Source of the DNA: Nocardioides scoriae
GTDB taxonomy: Bacteria; Actinomycetota; Actinomycetes; Propionibacteriales; Nocardioidaceae
Assembly: GCF_900104965.1 (NCBI RefSeq)
Contig: NZ_LT629757.1
Coordinates: forward strand, 3,906,001 to 3,970,000
DNA length: 64,000 nt
Direction: 5' to 3'
The notes beneath the pieces were generated by a model. The model was not told where the DNA came from. It did not search any database and saw nothing but the letters and a program-made list of their open reading frames with translations. The position numbers were made by a program, and so were the translations under genes. This document shows positions 1 through 9,540 of this stretch, one piece after another; position 1 is the first letter of the stretch, and each line of letters opens with the position of its first letter.

Positions 1-1777
1 GCCAGTCGACCCACGAGGTCTCGTTGTCCTGGCAGTAGGGGTTGTTGCTGCCCCCCTGCGTGCGCCCGCGCTCGTCGCCGGCGGTGATCATCGGGACGCC
101 GGCCGACAGGCACAGCGTGGCCATGATGTTGGCCGCCTGGCGGTGCCGCAGCGCGACCACGTCGGGGTCGTCGGTCTCGCCCTCGACCCCGCAGTTCCAC
201 GACCGGTTGTCGTCGCTGCCGTCGCGGTTGAGCTCGCCGTTGGCCTCGTTGTGCTTGCGGTCGTAGGAGACCAGGTCGCGCAGCGTGAAGCCGTCGTGCG
301 CGGTGACGAAGTTGATCGAGGCGTACGGCGACCGGCCGTCGTCGAGGTAGAGGTCGGAGGAGCCGGCCAGCCGGGTCGCCACGCTGCGCACGCCGTCGGT
401 GCTCGAGCGCCAGAAGTCGCGCATCGTGTCGCGGTACTGGTCGTTCCACTCGGTGAAGGGCGGCGGGAACTCCCCGACGCGGTAGCCGTCCATCGAGACG
501 TCCCACGGCTCGGCGATCAGCTTCACGTGGCGCAGCACGGGGTCCTGCGCGATGCAGGTGAGCAGCGCGCACGAGGTGTCGACCTGGTGTCCCGTGCGGG
601 TCAGCGCCGACATCAGGTCGAAGCGGAACCCGTCGACGTGCATCTCGGTCACCCAGTAGCGCAGCGAGTCCAGGACCAGCCGCAGCATCGCGGGGTTGTC
701 GGTGTTGACCGTGTTGCCGCAGCCGGTGACGTCCCAGTAGGTGTCGGGCTCGCGGTTGTCCTCGGGCCGCGGCGAGACCCGGCGGTAGGCGCCGAGGTCG
801 TCGAGCCCCCGGAAGCACAGCGTCGGCCCGTCGGCGCCGGCCTCGGCGGTGTGGTTGTAGACCACGTCGAGGATCACCTCGATGCCGCGCGAGTGGAAGT
901 TCTTCACCATCTGCTTGAACTCCGCGACCTGCTGGCCGCGGTCGCCCGAGGCGGAGTACGCCGCGTGCGGGGCGAAGAAGCCGATCGAGTTGTAGCCCCA
1001 GTAGTTGGTCAGCCCGAGCGGGTGCAGGTGCGGCTCGTGGGCGAACTGGTGGACGGGCAGCAGCTCCACCGCGGTGACGCCGAGGTCGCCGAGGTAGTCC
1101 GTCACGACGTGGTGGCCGAGCCCGGCGTACGTGCCGCGCAGCTCTTCGGGGATCCGGTCGTGCAGCGCGGTGAAGCCCTTGACGTGCAGCTCGTAGATCG
1201 CGGTGTCGCGCCACCGGGCCCGGATCGGGCGGTCGCCGGACCAGTCGAAGTCGTCGTCGCGGACCACCACGCTCTTCCCGACGTACGCCGCGGAGTCGCG
1301 GCCGTCGGGCCGGTGCGGGCCCGGCACGGGCCGCAGGTCGTCGCGCACCTCGTGGCCGAAGACGGCCGGGTGGGTGGTGTAGCCCCCGCTGACGGCGCGG
1401 GCGTAGGGGTCGAGCAGCAGCTTGGCCGGGTTGAACCGCAGGCCCTGCTCGGGCGCCCACGGGCCCTCGGCGCGGAAGCCGTAGCGCTGGCCCGGGCGGA
1501 TCCCGGGCAGGGCGCCGTGCCAGATGCCCAGGCTCGCCTCGGTGAGCCGGTGCCGGGTCTCGACGTCGCCGGGCCCGTCACCGGGCGGGTCGGACGCCGT
1601 CGCGGCCGCGGTCCCCTCGTGAGCGTCGTCGAACAGGCACAGCCACACGGCGGTCGCCTCCGGCGCGTGCACCGCGAAGTTGGTCGACTCCTCGCTCCAG
1701 GTGGCCCCCAGCGGCCAGTTGTGACCGGGCCACACGGCCACGCTCTCGCCGGTCGCCGACCACTGTCCTGGAGTCAC
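1..1777 (-). CDS. glgX: Glycogen debranching enzyme GlgX (3' end beyond window)
   Basis: Isoamylase-type debranching enzyme (GH13) that hydrolyses alpha-1,6 branches of glycogen or limit dextrins in the cytosol. About 592 residues are visible; the C-terminus lies outside the window. The N-terminal beta-sandwich (CBM48-like, about residues 10-130) is followed by the GH13 barrel. I read DVVYNH near residue 304, the nucleophile motif DGFRFD ending at D387, the acid/base motif AEPWD (E423) and a later TAHDGF motif, so the catalytic triad looks complete. The GTG start at 1777 fits because a CATAAT -10 element (1784-1789, reverse strand) ends 6 nt upstream, which implies a leaderless transcript. 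The gene is divergent from the enoyl-CoA hydratase. GlgX rather than GlgB is favoured by overall motif order. Confidence 0.93.
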   Translation of the reverse strand, partial: MTPGQWSATGESVAVWPGHNWPLGATWSEESTNFAVHAPEATAVWLCLFDDAHEGTAAATASDPPGDGPGDVETRHRLTEASLGIWHGALPGIRPGQRYGFRAEGPWAPEQGLRFNPAKLLLDPYARAVSGGYTTHPAVFGHEVRDDLRPVPGPHRPDGRDSAAYVGKSVVVRDDDFDWSGDRPIRARWRDTAIYELHVKGFTALHDRIPEELRGTYAGLGHHVVTDYLGDLGVTAVELLPVHQFAHEPHLHPLGLTNYWGYNSIGFFAPHAAYSASGDRGQQVAEFKQMVKNFHSRGIEVILDVVYNHTAEAGADGPTLCFRGLDDLGAYRRVSPRPEDNREPDTYWDVTGCGNTVNTDNPAMLRLVLDSLRYWVTEMHVDGFRFDLMSALTRTGHQVDTSCALLTCIAQDPVLRHVKLIAEPWDVSMDGYRVGEFPPPFTEWNDQYRDTMRDFWRSSTDGVRSVATRLAGSSDLYLDDGRSPYASINFVTAHDGFTLRDLVSYDRKHNEANGELNRDGSDDNRSWNCGVEGETDDPDVVALRHRQAANIMATLCLSAGVPMITAGDERGRTQGGSNNPYCQDNETSWVDW

Positions 1778-1783
1778 CGGCCG

Positions 1784-1789
1784 ATTATG
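1784..1789 (-). promoter_or_regulatory. -10 element of leaderless glgX promoter
   Basis: On the reverse strand CATAAT lies six bases before the GTG start of glgX. It is one of the most AT-rich hexamers in this part of the window. The spacing implies transcription starts at or next to the start codon. No convincing -35 element was identified. Confidence 0.5.
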
Positions 1790-1917
1790 TCCGCTCCGGC
1801 GGTCCGGTGGGCCGCGATGGCCCAGGAGGGCCGTCCGGGAGCCGGGCTACAGTCCGCGGGTACCCCGCCCGACGTGGCGGGCGCCACAGGTCCCACCCCC
1901 ACAGCAGAGGAGCGAGG

Positions 1918-2697
1918 ATGTCGGAGTTCGTGCGGCTCGAGGTCGAGGACGGGGTCGCCACGCTGCGGCTGGACCGCCCCAAGATGAACGCCCTCGACGT
2001 GCAGGTGCAGGAGGAGATCCGGGCCGCGGCCCGCGAGGCCACCGACCGCGACGACGTCAGGGCCGTGGTGCTCTACGGCGGGGAGCGGCTGTTCGCCGCG
2101 GGCGCGGACGTCAAGGAGATGGCCGACATGTCGCACACCGACATGGTCAAGCGCTCCGGCGACCTGATCTCGGCGCTGTCCGCGGTGGCCCGCATCCCCA
2201 AGCCGGTGGTCGCCGCGATCACGGGCTACGCCCTGGGCGGCGGCTGCGAGCTGGCGCTGTGCGCCGACGTCCGGTTCGCCGCCGACGACGCCACGCTGGG
2301 CCAGCCCGAGGTGCTGCTCGGCATCATCCCGGGCGCCGGCGGCACCCAGCGCCTGAGCCGCCTGGTGGGCCCCAGCCGGGCCAAGGACCTCATCTTCACC
2401 GGCCGCTTCGTCAAGGCCGACGAGGCGCTGGCCATCGGCCTGGTCGACCGGCTCTTCCCGCGGGACGAGGTCTACCGCGAGGCGGTGGCGTGGGCGTCGC
2501 AGTTCAGCCACGCCGCGTCGTACGCCGTCCGCGCGGCCAAGGAGGCCATCGACCGGGGTCTCGAGGTCGACCTCGAGACCGGCCTGGAGATCGAGCGCCA
2601 GCAGTTCGCCGCGCTCTTCGCCACCGAGGACCGTGCCATCGGCATGGGGTCGTTCGTTGAGAACGGGCCGGGCAAGGCCCGGTTCGTGGGACGCTGA
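1918..2697 (+). CDS. Enoyl-CoA hydratase/isomerase (crotonase family)
   Basis: A 259-residue crotonase-fold enzyme, the usual length for the family, expected to hydrate 2-trans-enoyl-CoA in fatty-acid beta-oxidation in the cytosol. The oxyanion-hole segment FAAGADVKEM lies near residues 59-68. Both catalytic glutamates of classical hydratases are present: E111 in GGGCELA and E131 in GQPEVLLGIIPGAGG. Hydratase activity is therefore more likely than isomerase-only activity. The ATG at 1918 is preceded by AGAGGAGCGAGG, a strong ribosome binding site, and upstream in-frame codons do not resemble the family. It precedes a small membrane protein and etfBA, which would accept electrons from acyl-CoA dehydrogenases, so the neighbourhood fits fatty-acid catabolism. 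The acyl-chain specificity cannot be read. Confidence 0.92.
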   Translation: MSEFVRLEVEDGVATLRLDRPKMNALDVQVQEEIRAAAREATDRDDVRAVVLYGGERLFAAGADVKEMADMSHTDMVKRSGDLISALSAVARIPKPVVAAITGYALGGGCELALCADVRFAADDATLGQPEVLLGIIPGAGGTQRLSRLVGPSRAKDLIFTGRFVKADEALAIGLVDRLFPRDEVYREAVAWASQFSHAASYAVRAAKEAIDRGLEVDLETGLEIERQQFAALFATEDRAIGMGSFVENGPGKARFVGR

Positions 2698-2747
2698 CGC
2701 GTCTCGCGACCCTGACCTCCCCATCCGCCCGCACCGCAGGAGATCCC

Positions 2748-3119
2748 GTGGCCCCCAAGACCAGCACCGACGAGTCCGCCAGCAAGCGCAGCCCCCGGGT
2801 CGACCAGGACGCCATCCGCGGCCAGGTGGCCCGCGTCGTCCGGATCGTGTTCGGCGTCCTGGCCGCGATCCTCGCCATCGGCGCCCTGCTCGTGGTGCTG
2901 CGCGACAGCGTCAACGAGCAGAACTCCATCGTGAAGCTGATCACCGACATCGCCGACGCGGTCTCGGGTCCGTTCAGCCGCGACGACGGCATCTTCAGCT
3001 TCTCCGGCAAGAACGCCGTCGCCAAGAACGCCCTGCTCAACTGGGGCATCGCCGCGATCGTCTACCTGGTCCTGGGCCGGGTGATCGCGGGCGTCGTGGG
3101 GCCCAGGGGCAAGCGCTGA
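2748..3119 (+). CDS. Small two-helix membrane protein, function unknown
   Basis: A 123-residue protein I do not recognise. A polar, charged N-terminus (about residues 1-28) is followed by a hydrophobic helix (about 32-51), a polar middle segment and a second helix near residues 97-115, ending in a basic tail. It therefore probably spans the membrane twice. The GTG start has a clear CAGGAGA ribosome binding site at about 2737-2743. The gene lies 50 nt after the enoyl-CoA hydratase and 128 nt before etfB, all in the same direction, so it may be cotranscribed with the hydratase. Its base composition matches its neighbours. Confidence 0.75.
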   Translation: MAPKTSTDESASKRSPRVDQDAIRGQVARVVRIVFGVLAAILAIGALLVVLRDSVNEQNSIVKLITDIADAVSGPFSRDDGIFSFSGKNAVAKNALLNWGIAAIVYLVLGRVIAGVVGPRGKR

Positions 3120-3171
3120 GCCTCCGCGCGACGCATCCGTCGCGTGTGTGACTGCGCACACCCCCGAGCCC

Positions 3172-3199
3172 TGTTACGCCCCCGAACCCGGCAGTAACA
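3172..3199. promoter_or_regulatory. Inverted repeat upstream of etfB, possible operator/promoter
   Basis: TGTTAC (3172-3177) and GTAACA (3194-3199) form 6-bp inverted arms separated by 16 nt, 49 nt before the etfB start. The right arm overlaps a TAACAT hexamer (3195-3200) that could serve as a -10 element. Whether a repressor binds here is an inference; the arms are short and chance is possible. Confidence 0.35.
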
Positions 3200-3247
3200 T
3201 CGCCCTAACGTCCATCCGAGGAGGGGCCCTCCGGGGCCGATACGAAC

Positions 3248-4060
3248 ATGAACATTGTCGTCTGTGTGAAGTACGTCCCCGACGCGACCGCCGACCGCCA
3301 CTTCGAGTCCGACCACACGGTCGACCGCACGGGCGTCCCCGGTCTGCTCTCCGAGCTCGACGAGTACGCCGTCGAGCAGGCGCTGCAGCTCAAGGAGAAG
3401 GCCGCGGCAGGTGACGGTGGCGAGGAGGTCACCATCACCGCGCTGACCGTCGGCCCGCCCGAGGCCGCCGACGCCATCAAGAAGGCCCTGCAGATGGGCG
3501 CCGACAAGGGCGTGCACGTCGTCGACGACGCCATCGCCGGCTCCGACTACGTCTCGACCTCGCTCGTGCTCGCCAAGGCCGTGGAGAAGCTCGGCGCCGA
3601 GGCCACGGTCGACCTCGTCATGTGCGGCATGGCCTCGACCGACGCCTCCGGCTCGGTGGTGCCCGCGATGATCGCCGAGCACCTCGACCTCCCGCAGGTC
3701 ACGCTCGGCTCGGTCATCGAGCGCCAGGGCGACCAGGTCCGCATCAAGCGCGACGGCGACACCTCCACCGAGGTCATCGGCGCCACCACCCCGCTCGTGC
3801 TGTCGGTCACCGACCAGTCCGGCGAGGCGCGCTACCCCTCGTTCAAGGGGATCATGGCCGCGAAGAAGAAGCCGCTGGAGAGCTGGTCGCTCTCCGACAT
3901 CGGCGTCGACGCCAGCGAGGTCGGCATCGAGGCCTCCTGGACGCTCGTCGAGAGCACCGAGGAGCGCCCGCCGCGCACCGCCGGCGAGATCGTCGCCGAC
4001 GAGGACGGCACCGGCGCCAGGGCGCTGGTCGACTTCCTCGCCTCCAAGAAGTTCATCTGA
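3248..4060 (+). CDS. etfB: Electron transfer flavoprotein beta subunit
   Basis: A 270-residue EtfB/FixA-family protein. With EtfA it forms the soluble heterodimer that takes electrons from acyl-CoA dehydrogenases and passes them to the respiratory chain via ETF dehydrogenase. The start MNIVVCVKYVPD, the AMP-binding region with ALTVGPP near residue 62 and the segment CGMASTDASGSVVPAMIAEHL near residues 126-146 are typical of the family. The length is normal. The ATG at 3248 follows GAGGAGGG, which sits in a small palindrome (3220-3232) that might partly mask it. etfA follows after 26 nt and is certainly in the same operon. Confidence 0.95.
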   Translation: MNIVVCVKYVPDATADRHFESDHTVDRTGVPGLLSELDEYAVEQALQLKEKAAAGDGGEEVTITALTVGPPEAADAIKKALQMGADKGVHVVDDAIAGSDYVSTSLVLAKAVEKLGAEATVDLVMCGMASTDASGSVVPAMIAEHLDLPQVTLGSVIERQGDQVRIKRDGDTSTEVIGATTPLVLSVTDQSGEARYPSFKGIMAAKKKPLESWSLSDIGVDASEVGIEASWTLVESTEERPPRTAGEIVADEDGTGARALVDFLASKKFI

Positions 4061-4086
4061 GCCCCGAGACGGCAGGAGAGACCGAC

Positions 4087-5049
4087 ATGTCTGAAGTTCT
4101 GGTGCTCGTCGACCACGTCGACGCCCACGTCCGCAAGCCCACGCTCGAGCTGCTCACCATCGCGCGACGCCTCGGTGAGCCCTCCGCGGTCTTCATCGGC
4201 GACGCCGGTGCGGCCGACGGGGTCGCCGAGGCGGTCAGGAAGTTCGGCGCCGAGAAGGTCTACGTCGTCGACGACGCCGAGATCAAGGGCTACCTCGTGG
4301 CCCCCAAGGCCGAGGTGCTGCAGCAGCTGGTCGAGAAGACCGGTGCCGCCGCCGTGCTGATCCCGTCCTCCGCGGAGGGCAAGGAGATCGGCGCCCGCCT
4401 CGCGGTCAAGATCAAGTCGGGCCTGATCACCGACGCGGTCGACGTGCAGGCCGGCGACGGTGGTCCGGTGACCACGCAGTCGGTCTTCGCGGGCAACTAC
4501 ACCGTGCAGGCCAAGGTCACCACGGGCACGCCGATCATCACGGTGAAGCCCAACTCGGCCGCCCCCGAGGAGTCCGCGGGCGCCGGCGCCGTCGAGCAGT
4601 TCGCCGCCGCCATCTCCGACTCGGCCAAGAAGGCCAAGATCGTCGCCTCCCAGGCCCGCAAGGCCTCGGGCCGCCCCGAGCTGACCGAGGCCGCCATCGT
4701 GGTCTCCGGCGGTCGTGGCACCGGCGGCAACTTCGACGAGGTCGAGGGCTTCGCCGACTCGCTGGGTGCCGCTGTGGGCGCCTCGCGCGCCGCGGTCGAC
4801 TCCGGCTGGAAGCCCCACGCCTTCCAGGTCGGCCAGACCGGCAAGGTCGTGAGCCCGCAGCTCTACGTCGCCAACGGCATCTCCGGCGCGATCCAGCACC
4901 GCGCCGGCATGCAGACCTCCAAGACGATCGTCGCGGTCAACAAGGACGACGAGGCGCCGATCTTCGAGCTCGTCGACTTCGGCGTGGTCGGCGACCTGCA
5001 CACCGTGCTGCCGGCCGCCACGGAGGAGATCACCAAGCGCAAGGGCTGA
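4087..5049 (+). CDS. etfA: Electron transfer flavoprotein alpha subunit
   Basis: A 320-residue EtfA/FixB-family protein, the FAD-carrying partner of EtfB. The N-terminal domain (about residues 1-180) begins [12 protein letters not shown]. The C-terminal FAD domain carries [13 protein letters not shown] near residue 200, [11 protein letters not shown] near 229 and [23 protein letters not shown] near 247-269, the signature for FAD binding. The ATG at 4087 is preceded by GGCAGGAGAG. It closes the etfBA operon; the next gene (GntR family) is on the other strand and its stop lies 27 nt away. No terminator hairpin with a T-run is obvious in that gap. Confidence 0.95.
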   Translation: MSEVLVLVDHVDAHVRKPTLELLTIARRLGEPSAVFIGDAGAADGVAEAVRKFGAEKVYVVDDAEIKGYLVAPKAEVLQQLVEKTGAAAVLIPSSAEGKEIGARLAVKIKSGLITDAVDVQAGDGGPVTTQSVFAGNYTVQAKVTTGTPIITVKPNSAAPEESAGAGAVEQFAAAISDSAKKAKIVASQARKASGRPELTEAAIVVSGGRGTGGNFDEVEGFADSLGAAVGASRAAVDSGWKPHAFQVGQTGKVVSPQLYVANGISGAIQHRAGMQTSKTIVAVNKDDEAPIFELVDFGVVGDLHTVLPAATEEITKRKG

Positions 5050-5076
5050 GACCCTGCCGGGGCCCTGGGCCCTGTC

Positions 5077-5445
5077 TCAGCCGAGGACGCGGTGCACCAG
5101 CGCCAGTGCCTCGGCGGGGGACAGGCCCAGGGCCCTCGTGCGCTCGGCGTACGCCGCGGCCGCCTCGCGAGCCGCCTGCTCCACCCCGCCACCGGTGACC
5201 ACGCTCCCGGCCCGGCCGCGGGTCTCGATGACGCCCAGCGCCTCGAGCTCGCGGTACGCCCGCGCGACCGTGCCGGGCGCCAGGCCCAGGTCCTCGGCCA
5301 GCCGGCGCACCGGTGGCAGCCGGGTCCCCGGGGCCAGCTCGCCGCTGCCGACGCGCTCGCGCAGCTGCTCGCGGACCTGCTCGTACGGCGGCGCCGTGGC
5401 GCCCTCGTCGACGCGGATGCCCAGCGAGCTCTCCGGCCTGGTCAT
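5077..5445 (-). CDS. GntR-family transcriptional regulator (YtrA-like, short)
   Basis: A 122-residue regulator consisting almost only of the winged helix-turn-helix of the GntR family (about residues 15-85: [38 protein letters not shown]). A short C-terminal helical segment of about 35 residues follows, and there is no effector domain. That architecture matches the YtrA subfamily, which usually controls ABC or membrane-protein genes. Here no such operon is attached; the gene is divergent from the cysteine desulfurase, with 103 nt between the starts. Those 103 nt contain two GTGCTTCGG direct repeats that might be binding half-sites. The ATG at 5445 is chosen because upstream in-frame sequence does not look coding. 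Confidence 0.82.
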   Translation of the reverse strand: MTRPESSLGIRVDEGATAPPYEQVREQLRERVGSGELAPGTRLPPVRRLAEDLGLAPGTVARAYRELEALGVIETRGRAGSVVTGGGVEQAAREAAAAYAERTRALGLSPAEALALVHRVLG

Positions 5446-5548
5446 GTCGGCCTCCCCGGTCGGGTGCTTCGGTCGCGTGCTTCGGGCGGGTGCGGTGGTG
5501 CGGACGGCGGTCCGGACCTCGCGCGGCGGCGCGTAGGCTTGGCCGGCG

Positions 5549-6799
5549 ATGACCGTATACCTCGACCACGCGGCGACGACGCCGATCCTCCCGGAGGCCG
5601 CCGCGGCGATGACCGCGCAGCTGACCGCCGTGGGCAACGCGTCCTCGCTGCACGCCTCCGGGCGCGCGGCCCGGCGCGTCGTGGAGGAGTCGCGCGAGCG
5701 GATCGCGCGGGCGCTGGGCTGCCGCCCCGGCGAGGTCGTCCTCACCTCCGGCGGCACCGAGTCCGACAACCTCGCCGTCAAGGGCCTCTACTGGTCGCGG
5801 CGCGGGCAGGACCCCCGCCGGGTGCGGATCCTCTCGACGCCGATCGAGCACCACGCCGTGCTCGACCCGCTGCAGTGGCTGGCCTCCGAGGGCGCCAAGG
5901 TCGAGCACGTCGCGGTCGACCGGCTCGGGCGCCTCGACGTGGAGGCCTTCCGGCACGCCGTCGAGTCCGACCCCGAGAGCGTCGCCCTGGTCACCGTGAT
6001 GTGGGCCAACAACGAGGTCGGCACGGTCCAGCCGCTCGCCGAGGTCGTCGAGATCGCCCACGCCCACGGCATCCCCGTCCACACCGACGCCGTGCAGGCG
6101 CTGGGCCAGCTCCCGGTCGACTTCGCCGCGAGCGGGGTCGACGCCCTCACCATCACCGGCCACAAGGTCGGCGGGCCCTACGGCGTCGGCGCCCTGCTCC
6201 TGCGCCGCGAGCTGCAGCTGACGCCGCTGCTGCACGGCGGCGGCCAGGAGCGCGACGTCCGCTCCGGCACCATCGACCCGCCCGCCATCGCCGGCTTCGC
6301 CGTGGCCTGCGAGCTGGCCGTGGCCCGCCAGCCCGAGCTCGCCACCCGGCTCGACGCGCTGCGCCAGGAGCTCGTCGCGGGGGTCCGCCGCGTCGTGCCC
6401 GACGCCGTCCACAACGGCGACCCCGCCACCGGGCCCGACCACCGGCTGCCCGGCAACGTCCACCTGGCCTTCCCGGGCTGCGAGGGCGACTCCCTGCTGA
6501 TGCTGCTCGACGCGCGCGGCGTCGAGTGCTCGACCGGCTCGGCCTGCGACGCCGGCGTCCCGCAGGCCAGCCACGTGCTGCTCGCCACCGGCCACGACGA
6601 GGAGTTCGCGCGCTCCTCGCTGCGCTTCTCCCTGGGCCACACCTCGACCGAGGCCGACGTGGCCGCCGTGGTCGAGGCCATCGGGCCCGTCGTCGAGCGC
6701 GCCCGCGGCGCGGCGCTGTCCACGCGCGCCGGACGCCCCGGCCGTCCGGGACGCGCCGGCCGGGCGGGTCGCAGCGACCGGAGCGGCGCGACGCCGTGA
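5549..6799 (+). CDS. Cysteine desulfurase (NifS/IscS family)
   Basis: A 416-residue PLP enzyme that removes sulfur from cysteine to form a protein persulfide. It begins with the family signature [12 protein letters not shown] Schiff-base lysine K206 is seen in ITGHKVGG, and the persulfide cysteine C333 in [11 protein letters not shown]. It overlaps mnmA by 4 nt, so its likely job is to supply sulfur for 2-thiouridine in tRNA as well as possible Fe-S assembly. The C-terminal 30 residues are an Arg/Gly-rich tail with RPGR/RAGR repeats not needed for the fold. A TAGGCT -10 element (5534-5539) lies 9 nt before the ATG, so the mRNA is probably leaderless or nearly so. Confidence 0.94.
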   Translation: MTVYLDHAATTPILPEAAAAMTAQLTAVGNASSLHASGRAARRVVEESRERIARALGCRPGEVVLTSGGTESDNLAVKGLYWSRRGQDPRRVRILSTPIEHHAVLDPLQWLASEGAKVEHVAVDRLGRLDVEAFRHAVESDPESVALVTVMWANNEVGTVQPLAEVVEIAHAHGIPVHTDAVQALGQLPVDFAASGVDALTITGHKVGGPYGVGALLLRRELQLTPLLHGGGQERDVRSGTIDPPAIAGFAVACELAVARQPELATRLDALRQELVAGVRRVVPDAVHNGDPATGPDHRLPGNVHLAFPGCEGDSLLMLLDARGVECSTGSACDAGVPQASHVLLATGHDEEFARSSLRFSLGHTSTEADVAAVVEAIGPVVERARGAALSTRAGRPGRPGRAGRAGRSDRSGATP

Positions 6800-7914
6800 A
6801 GGTGCTGGCCGCGATGTCCGGCGGGGTGGACTCCGCCGTGGCCGCCGCGCGGGCCGCCGAGCAGGGCCACGACGTCACCGGCATCCACCTCGCGCTCTCG
6901 CGCAACCCGCAGAGCTACCGCACCGGCGCCCGGGGCTGCTGCACCGTCGAGGACTCCCTCGACGCCCGCCGGGCCGCCGACGTGATCGGGATCCCGTTCT
7001 ACGTCTGGGACCTGAGCGAGCGCTTCCACGAGGACGTCGTCGAGGACTTCCTGGAGGAGTACGCCGAGGGCCGCACCCCCAACCCGTGCCTGCGCTGCAA
7101 CGAGCGGATCAAGTTCGCCGCGGTCCTCGACCGGGCCCTGGCGCTCGGCTTCGACGCGGTGGCCACCGGCCACTACGCCCAGCTGCGACCCGGCGCGGAC
7201 GGCACGGTCGAGCTGCACCGCAGCGCCGACCTCGCCAAGGACCAGAGCTACGTCCTCGGGGTGCTGACCCAGGACCAGGTCGCGCACGCGATGTTCCCGC
7301 TGGGCGACGCCCCCAAGCCGCTGGTGCGCGAGGAGGCCGCCCGGCGCGGCCTGCGGGTCGCCGACAAGCCCGACAGCCACGACATCTGCTTCATCAGCGA
7401 CGGCGACACCGGGGGCTGGCTCTCGGAGAAGCTGGCCGACCGCGGCGTCGAGGTGAACCGCTCCGGCCTCCTCGTCGACGACGACGGCGAGGTCCTCGGC
7501 ACCCACGAGGGCTCGTGGCGCTACACCGTCGGCCAGCGCAAGGGGCTGCGGATCGGGACGCCGGCCGCCGACGGCCGGCCCCGCTACGTGCTCGACATCG
7601 AGCCCGTCTCCGGCACCGTCACCGTCGGCCCGCGCGAGGCGCTCGCCGTCGACGGTCTCACCGGCACCGACCCGCGCTGGTGCGGCGCCGCACCGCAGGG
7701 CGAGCTCGAGTGCACCGTGCAGCTGCGGGCCCACGGCGAGGAGCACCGCGCCCGGGTCCGGGTCGAGGACGACGCCGTCGAGGTCGTCCTGCTCGACCAC
7801 GCCACCGGCATCGCCCCCGGCCAGGCGGTCGTGGTCTACGACGGCACCCGTGTCGTCGGCTCGGCGACCATCGACTCCACCCACCGGGTCGCGGCCGCCG
7901 CGGCGTCGCGATGA
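6796..7914 (+). CDS. mnmA: tRNA-specific 2-thiouridylase MnmA
   Basis: A 372-residue enzyme that thiolates the wobble uridine U34 of Lys, Glu and Gln tRNAs using ATP and a persulfide donor. The PP-loop SGGVDSA is at residues 8-14. The two catalytic cysteines are C98 in NPCLRCN and C198 in HDICFI. The C-terminal beta-barrel region follows [10 protein letters not shown]. The GTG start overlaps the stop of the cysteine desulfurase (GTGA), so the two are translationally coupled, consistent with direct sulfur transfer. An ATG-dependent start is absent and the reading begins exactly at the conserved [10 protein letters not shown]. Confidence 0.95.
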   Translation: MKVLAAMSGGVDSAVAAARAAEQGHDVTGIHLALSRNPQSYRTGARGCCTVEDSLDARRAADVIGIPFYVWDLSERFHEDVVEDFLEEYAEGRTPNPCLRCNERIKFAAVLDRALALGFDAVATGHYAQLRPGADGTVELHRSADLAKDQSYVLGVLTQDQVAHAMFPLGDAPKPLVREEAARRGLRVADKPDSHDICFISDGDTGGWLSEKLADRGVEVNRSGLLVDDDGEVLGTHEGSWRYTVGQRKGLRIGTPAADGRPRYVLDIEPVSGTVTVGPREALAVDGLTGTDPRWCGAAPQGELECTVQLRAHGEEHRARVRVEDDAVEVVLLDHATGIAPGQAVVVYDGTRVVGSATIDSTHRVAAAAASR

Positions 7915-7924
7915 CGGGGCGCTG

Positions 7925-8899
7925 ATGGGGGTCCGGGCCACCGGCATCGGGTCGCTCCCCGGCGAGGACTTCCTGGGGGCGGTGCGCGTCGTCCTCGAGG
8001 ACCTCCCCGACCTGCCCCACCTGCCCGAGCTGCCCGACCGGGGCGCCACCGCCGGGATGGTGGGCCGTGCGGTCGCCGTCGTCGGCGAGCTGGGCCTGGA
8101 CCTGCAGCCGGCCGGGTGGCGCCTGACCGACGCCCCCGGGGTCGACCACCGACGCGCCCGCTCGCTGCTCGCCCAGGACCTCGACGTGCTCGAGGAGCAG
8201 TCGCAGGGCTTCGACGGCACCCTCAAGGTCCAGGTCGCCGGTCCCTGGACGCTGGCCGCCACCGTCGAGAAGCCACGCGGCGACAAGGTGCTCAGCGACC
8301 ACGGCGCCCGCCGCGAGCTGGCGCAGGCCCTGGCCGAGGGCGTGGGGCGCCACCTCGCCGACGTCGCGCGCCGCGTGCCCGCCGCCACGGTGGTGCTGCA
8401 GGTCGACGAGCCGGCGCTGCCCGCGGTGCTCGGCGGCCGCGTGCCCACCGCCTCCGGCTTCGGCAGGCACCGCACCGTGCACCCGCCCGAGGCCTCCGAG
8501 GCGCTCGGCTGGGTGGTGGCGGCCGCCGGCGAGCGACTCGTCGCGGTGCACTGCTGCGACCCGGCCGTCCCGGTCGGGTTGCTGCGCAGCGCCGGCGCCG
8601 GGGCGGTCTCGCTCGACGTCACCGCCCTGCCCGTCGCGGCGTACGACGACCTGGCCGGCGTCCTGGACGACGGCGCCACCCTGCTGCTGGGCGTGGTGGC
8701 CTCGACCGGCACCACCGTCCCGACGACGCGGTCGGTGGTCGAGCGCACGCAGCGGCTGCTCGACATGCTCGGCTTCGAGGCGCCCGAGGTGGCCGACCAG
8801 CTGGTGCTGACGCCGACGTGCGGGCTGGCGGGTGCCACGCCGGCGTACGCCCGCGGCGTGATGCGGACCCTGCGCGAGGCCGCTCGCGAGCTCGGCTGA
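7925..8899 (+). CDS. MetE C-terminal-domain-like protein (cobalamin-independent methionine synthase family)
   Basis: A 324-residue protein resembling the C-terminal catalytic half of cobalamin-independent methionine synthase, a UROD/MetE-like TIM barrel. It starts at RATGIGSLPGEDF, has LQVDEPALPAVL near residue 161, VHCCDPAVP near 212 and ends with LTPTCGLAG (about residue 300). The HCC and TCGL segments correspond to the zinc-ligand cysteines of MetE. The full N-terminal half of MetE is missing, so this is a stand-alone short version common in actinobacteria. Whether it is a methyltransferase using another methyl donor or has a sulfur-linked role next to mnmA is unknown. Its ATG is 10 nt after the mnmA stop. 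Confidence 0.75.
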   Translation: MGVRATGIGSLPGEDFLGAVRVVLEDLPDLPHLPELPDRGATAGMVGRAVAVVGELGLDLQPAGWRLTDAPGVDHRRARSLLAQDLDVLEEQSQGFDGTLKVQVAGPWTLAATVEKPRGDKVLSDHGARRELAQALAEGVGRHLADVARRVPAATVVLQVDEPALPAVLGGRVPTASGFGRHRTVHPPEASEALGWVVAAAGERLVAVHCCDPAVPVGLLRSAGAGAVSLDVTALPVAAYDDLAGVLDDGATLLLGVVASTGTTVPTTRSVVERTQRLLDMLGFEAPEVADQLVLTPTCGLAGATPAYARGVMRTLREAARELG

Positions 8900-8967
8900 G
8901 GCCCGAACGGCGGGTGTCCCGCGGCGGTGCCTGGGTACCGGGTCAGCACCGACGAGAGGAGCACGAC

Positions 8968-9507
8968 GTGCCGGACCTGAACGGCAAGAGGATCGCCATC
9001 ATCGCCACCTCGCACTTCGAGGAGGCGGAGCTCGTCACGCCGCGCGACGAGCTGGCCGCGATGGGCGCCGAGGTCAAGGTCTACTCGACCACGGCCGAGG
9101 CCATCCAGGCGGTGGAGAACGACACCGACCCCACCCAGAAGGTGTCGGTCGACGGGGTCTTCACCGACCTCGACGTGGCCGGCGTGGACGCGGTCGTGGT
9201 GCCCGGCGGCACGATCAACGCCGACACCATCCGCACCGACGAGGACGCGCAGGAGATCGTGCGCCAGGCGCTGGAGCAGGACAAGGTGCTGGCCGTGATC
9301 TGCCACGGCCCGTGGCTGCTGGTCTCGGCCGGCGTGGCCTCGGGCAAGCGGCTGACCAGCTTCCCGAGCCTGGCGGTCGACCTGCGCAACGCCGGGGCCC
9401 AGTGGAGCGACGAGGAGGTCGTGGTCGACGGTCGGCTGGTCACCAGCCGCAACCCCGACGACCTGCCGGCCTTCGTGGAGGCCATCGCCGAGGCGCTGCA
9501 GGACTGA
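8968..9507 (+). CDS. DJ-1/PfpI family protein (glutamine amidotransferase-like)
   Basis: A 179-residue single-domain protein of the DJ-1/PfpI superfamily, the usual length for PfpI/YhbO-type members. The nucleophile-elbow cysteine is C112 in AVICHGPWLL, and the conserved acidic residue is in HFEEAEL near residue 16. Relatives are described as intracellular proteases, deglycases or glyoxalase III-like stress proteins; I cannot choose between these. The GTG start has a very good GAGAGGAG ribosome binding site at 8953-8960. The gene is followed by a long perfect terminator hairpin. Confidence 0.88.
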   Translation: MPDLNGKRIAIIATSHFEEAELVTPRDELAAMGAEVKVYSTTAEAIQAVENDTDPTQKVSVDGVFTDLDVAGVDAVVVPGGTINADTIRTDEDAQEIVRQALEQDKVLAVICHGPWLLVSAGVASGKRLTSFPSLAVDLRNAGAQWSDEEVVVDGRLVTSRNPDDLPAFVEAIAEALQD

Positions 9508-9540
9508 GCCGCACCACCGGCGACGCAGCACGACGACGCA

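Noticed and set aside
143-9531. Very long open frames on the strand opposite known genes, e.g. reverse-strand frame 6178-9531 and forward frame 143-1987
   Set aside because: They are complements of clear genes (glgX, cysteine desulfurase, mnmA and others) and are low-complexity Arg/Gly/Val translations, as expected from high GC with few stop codons.
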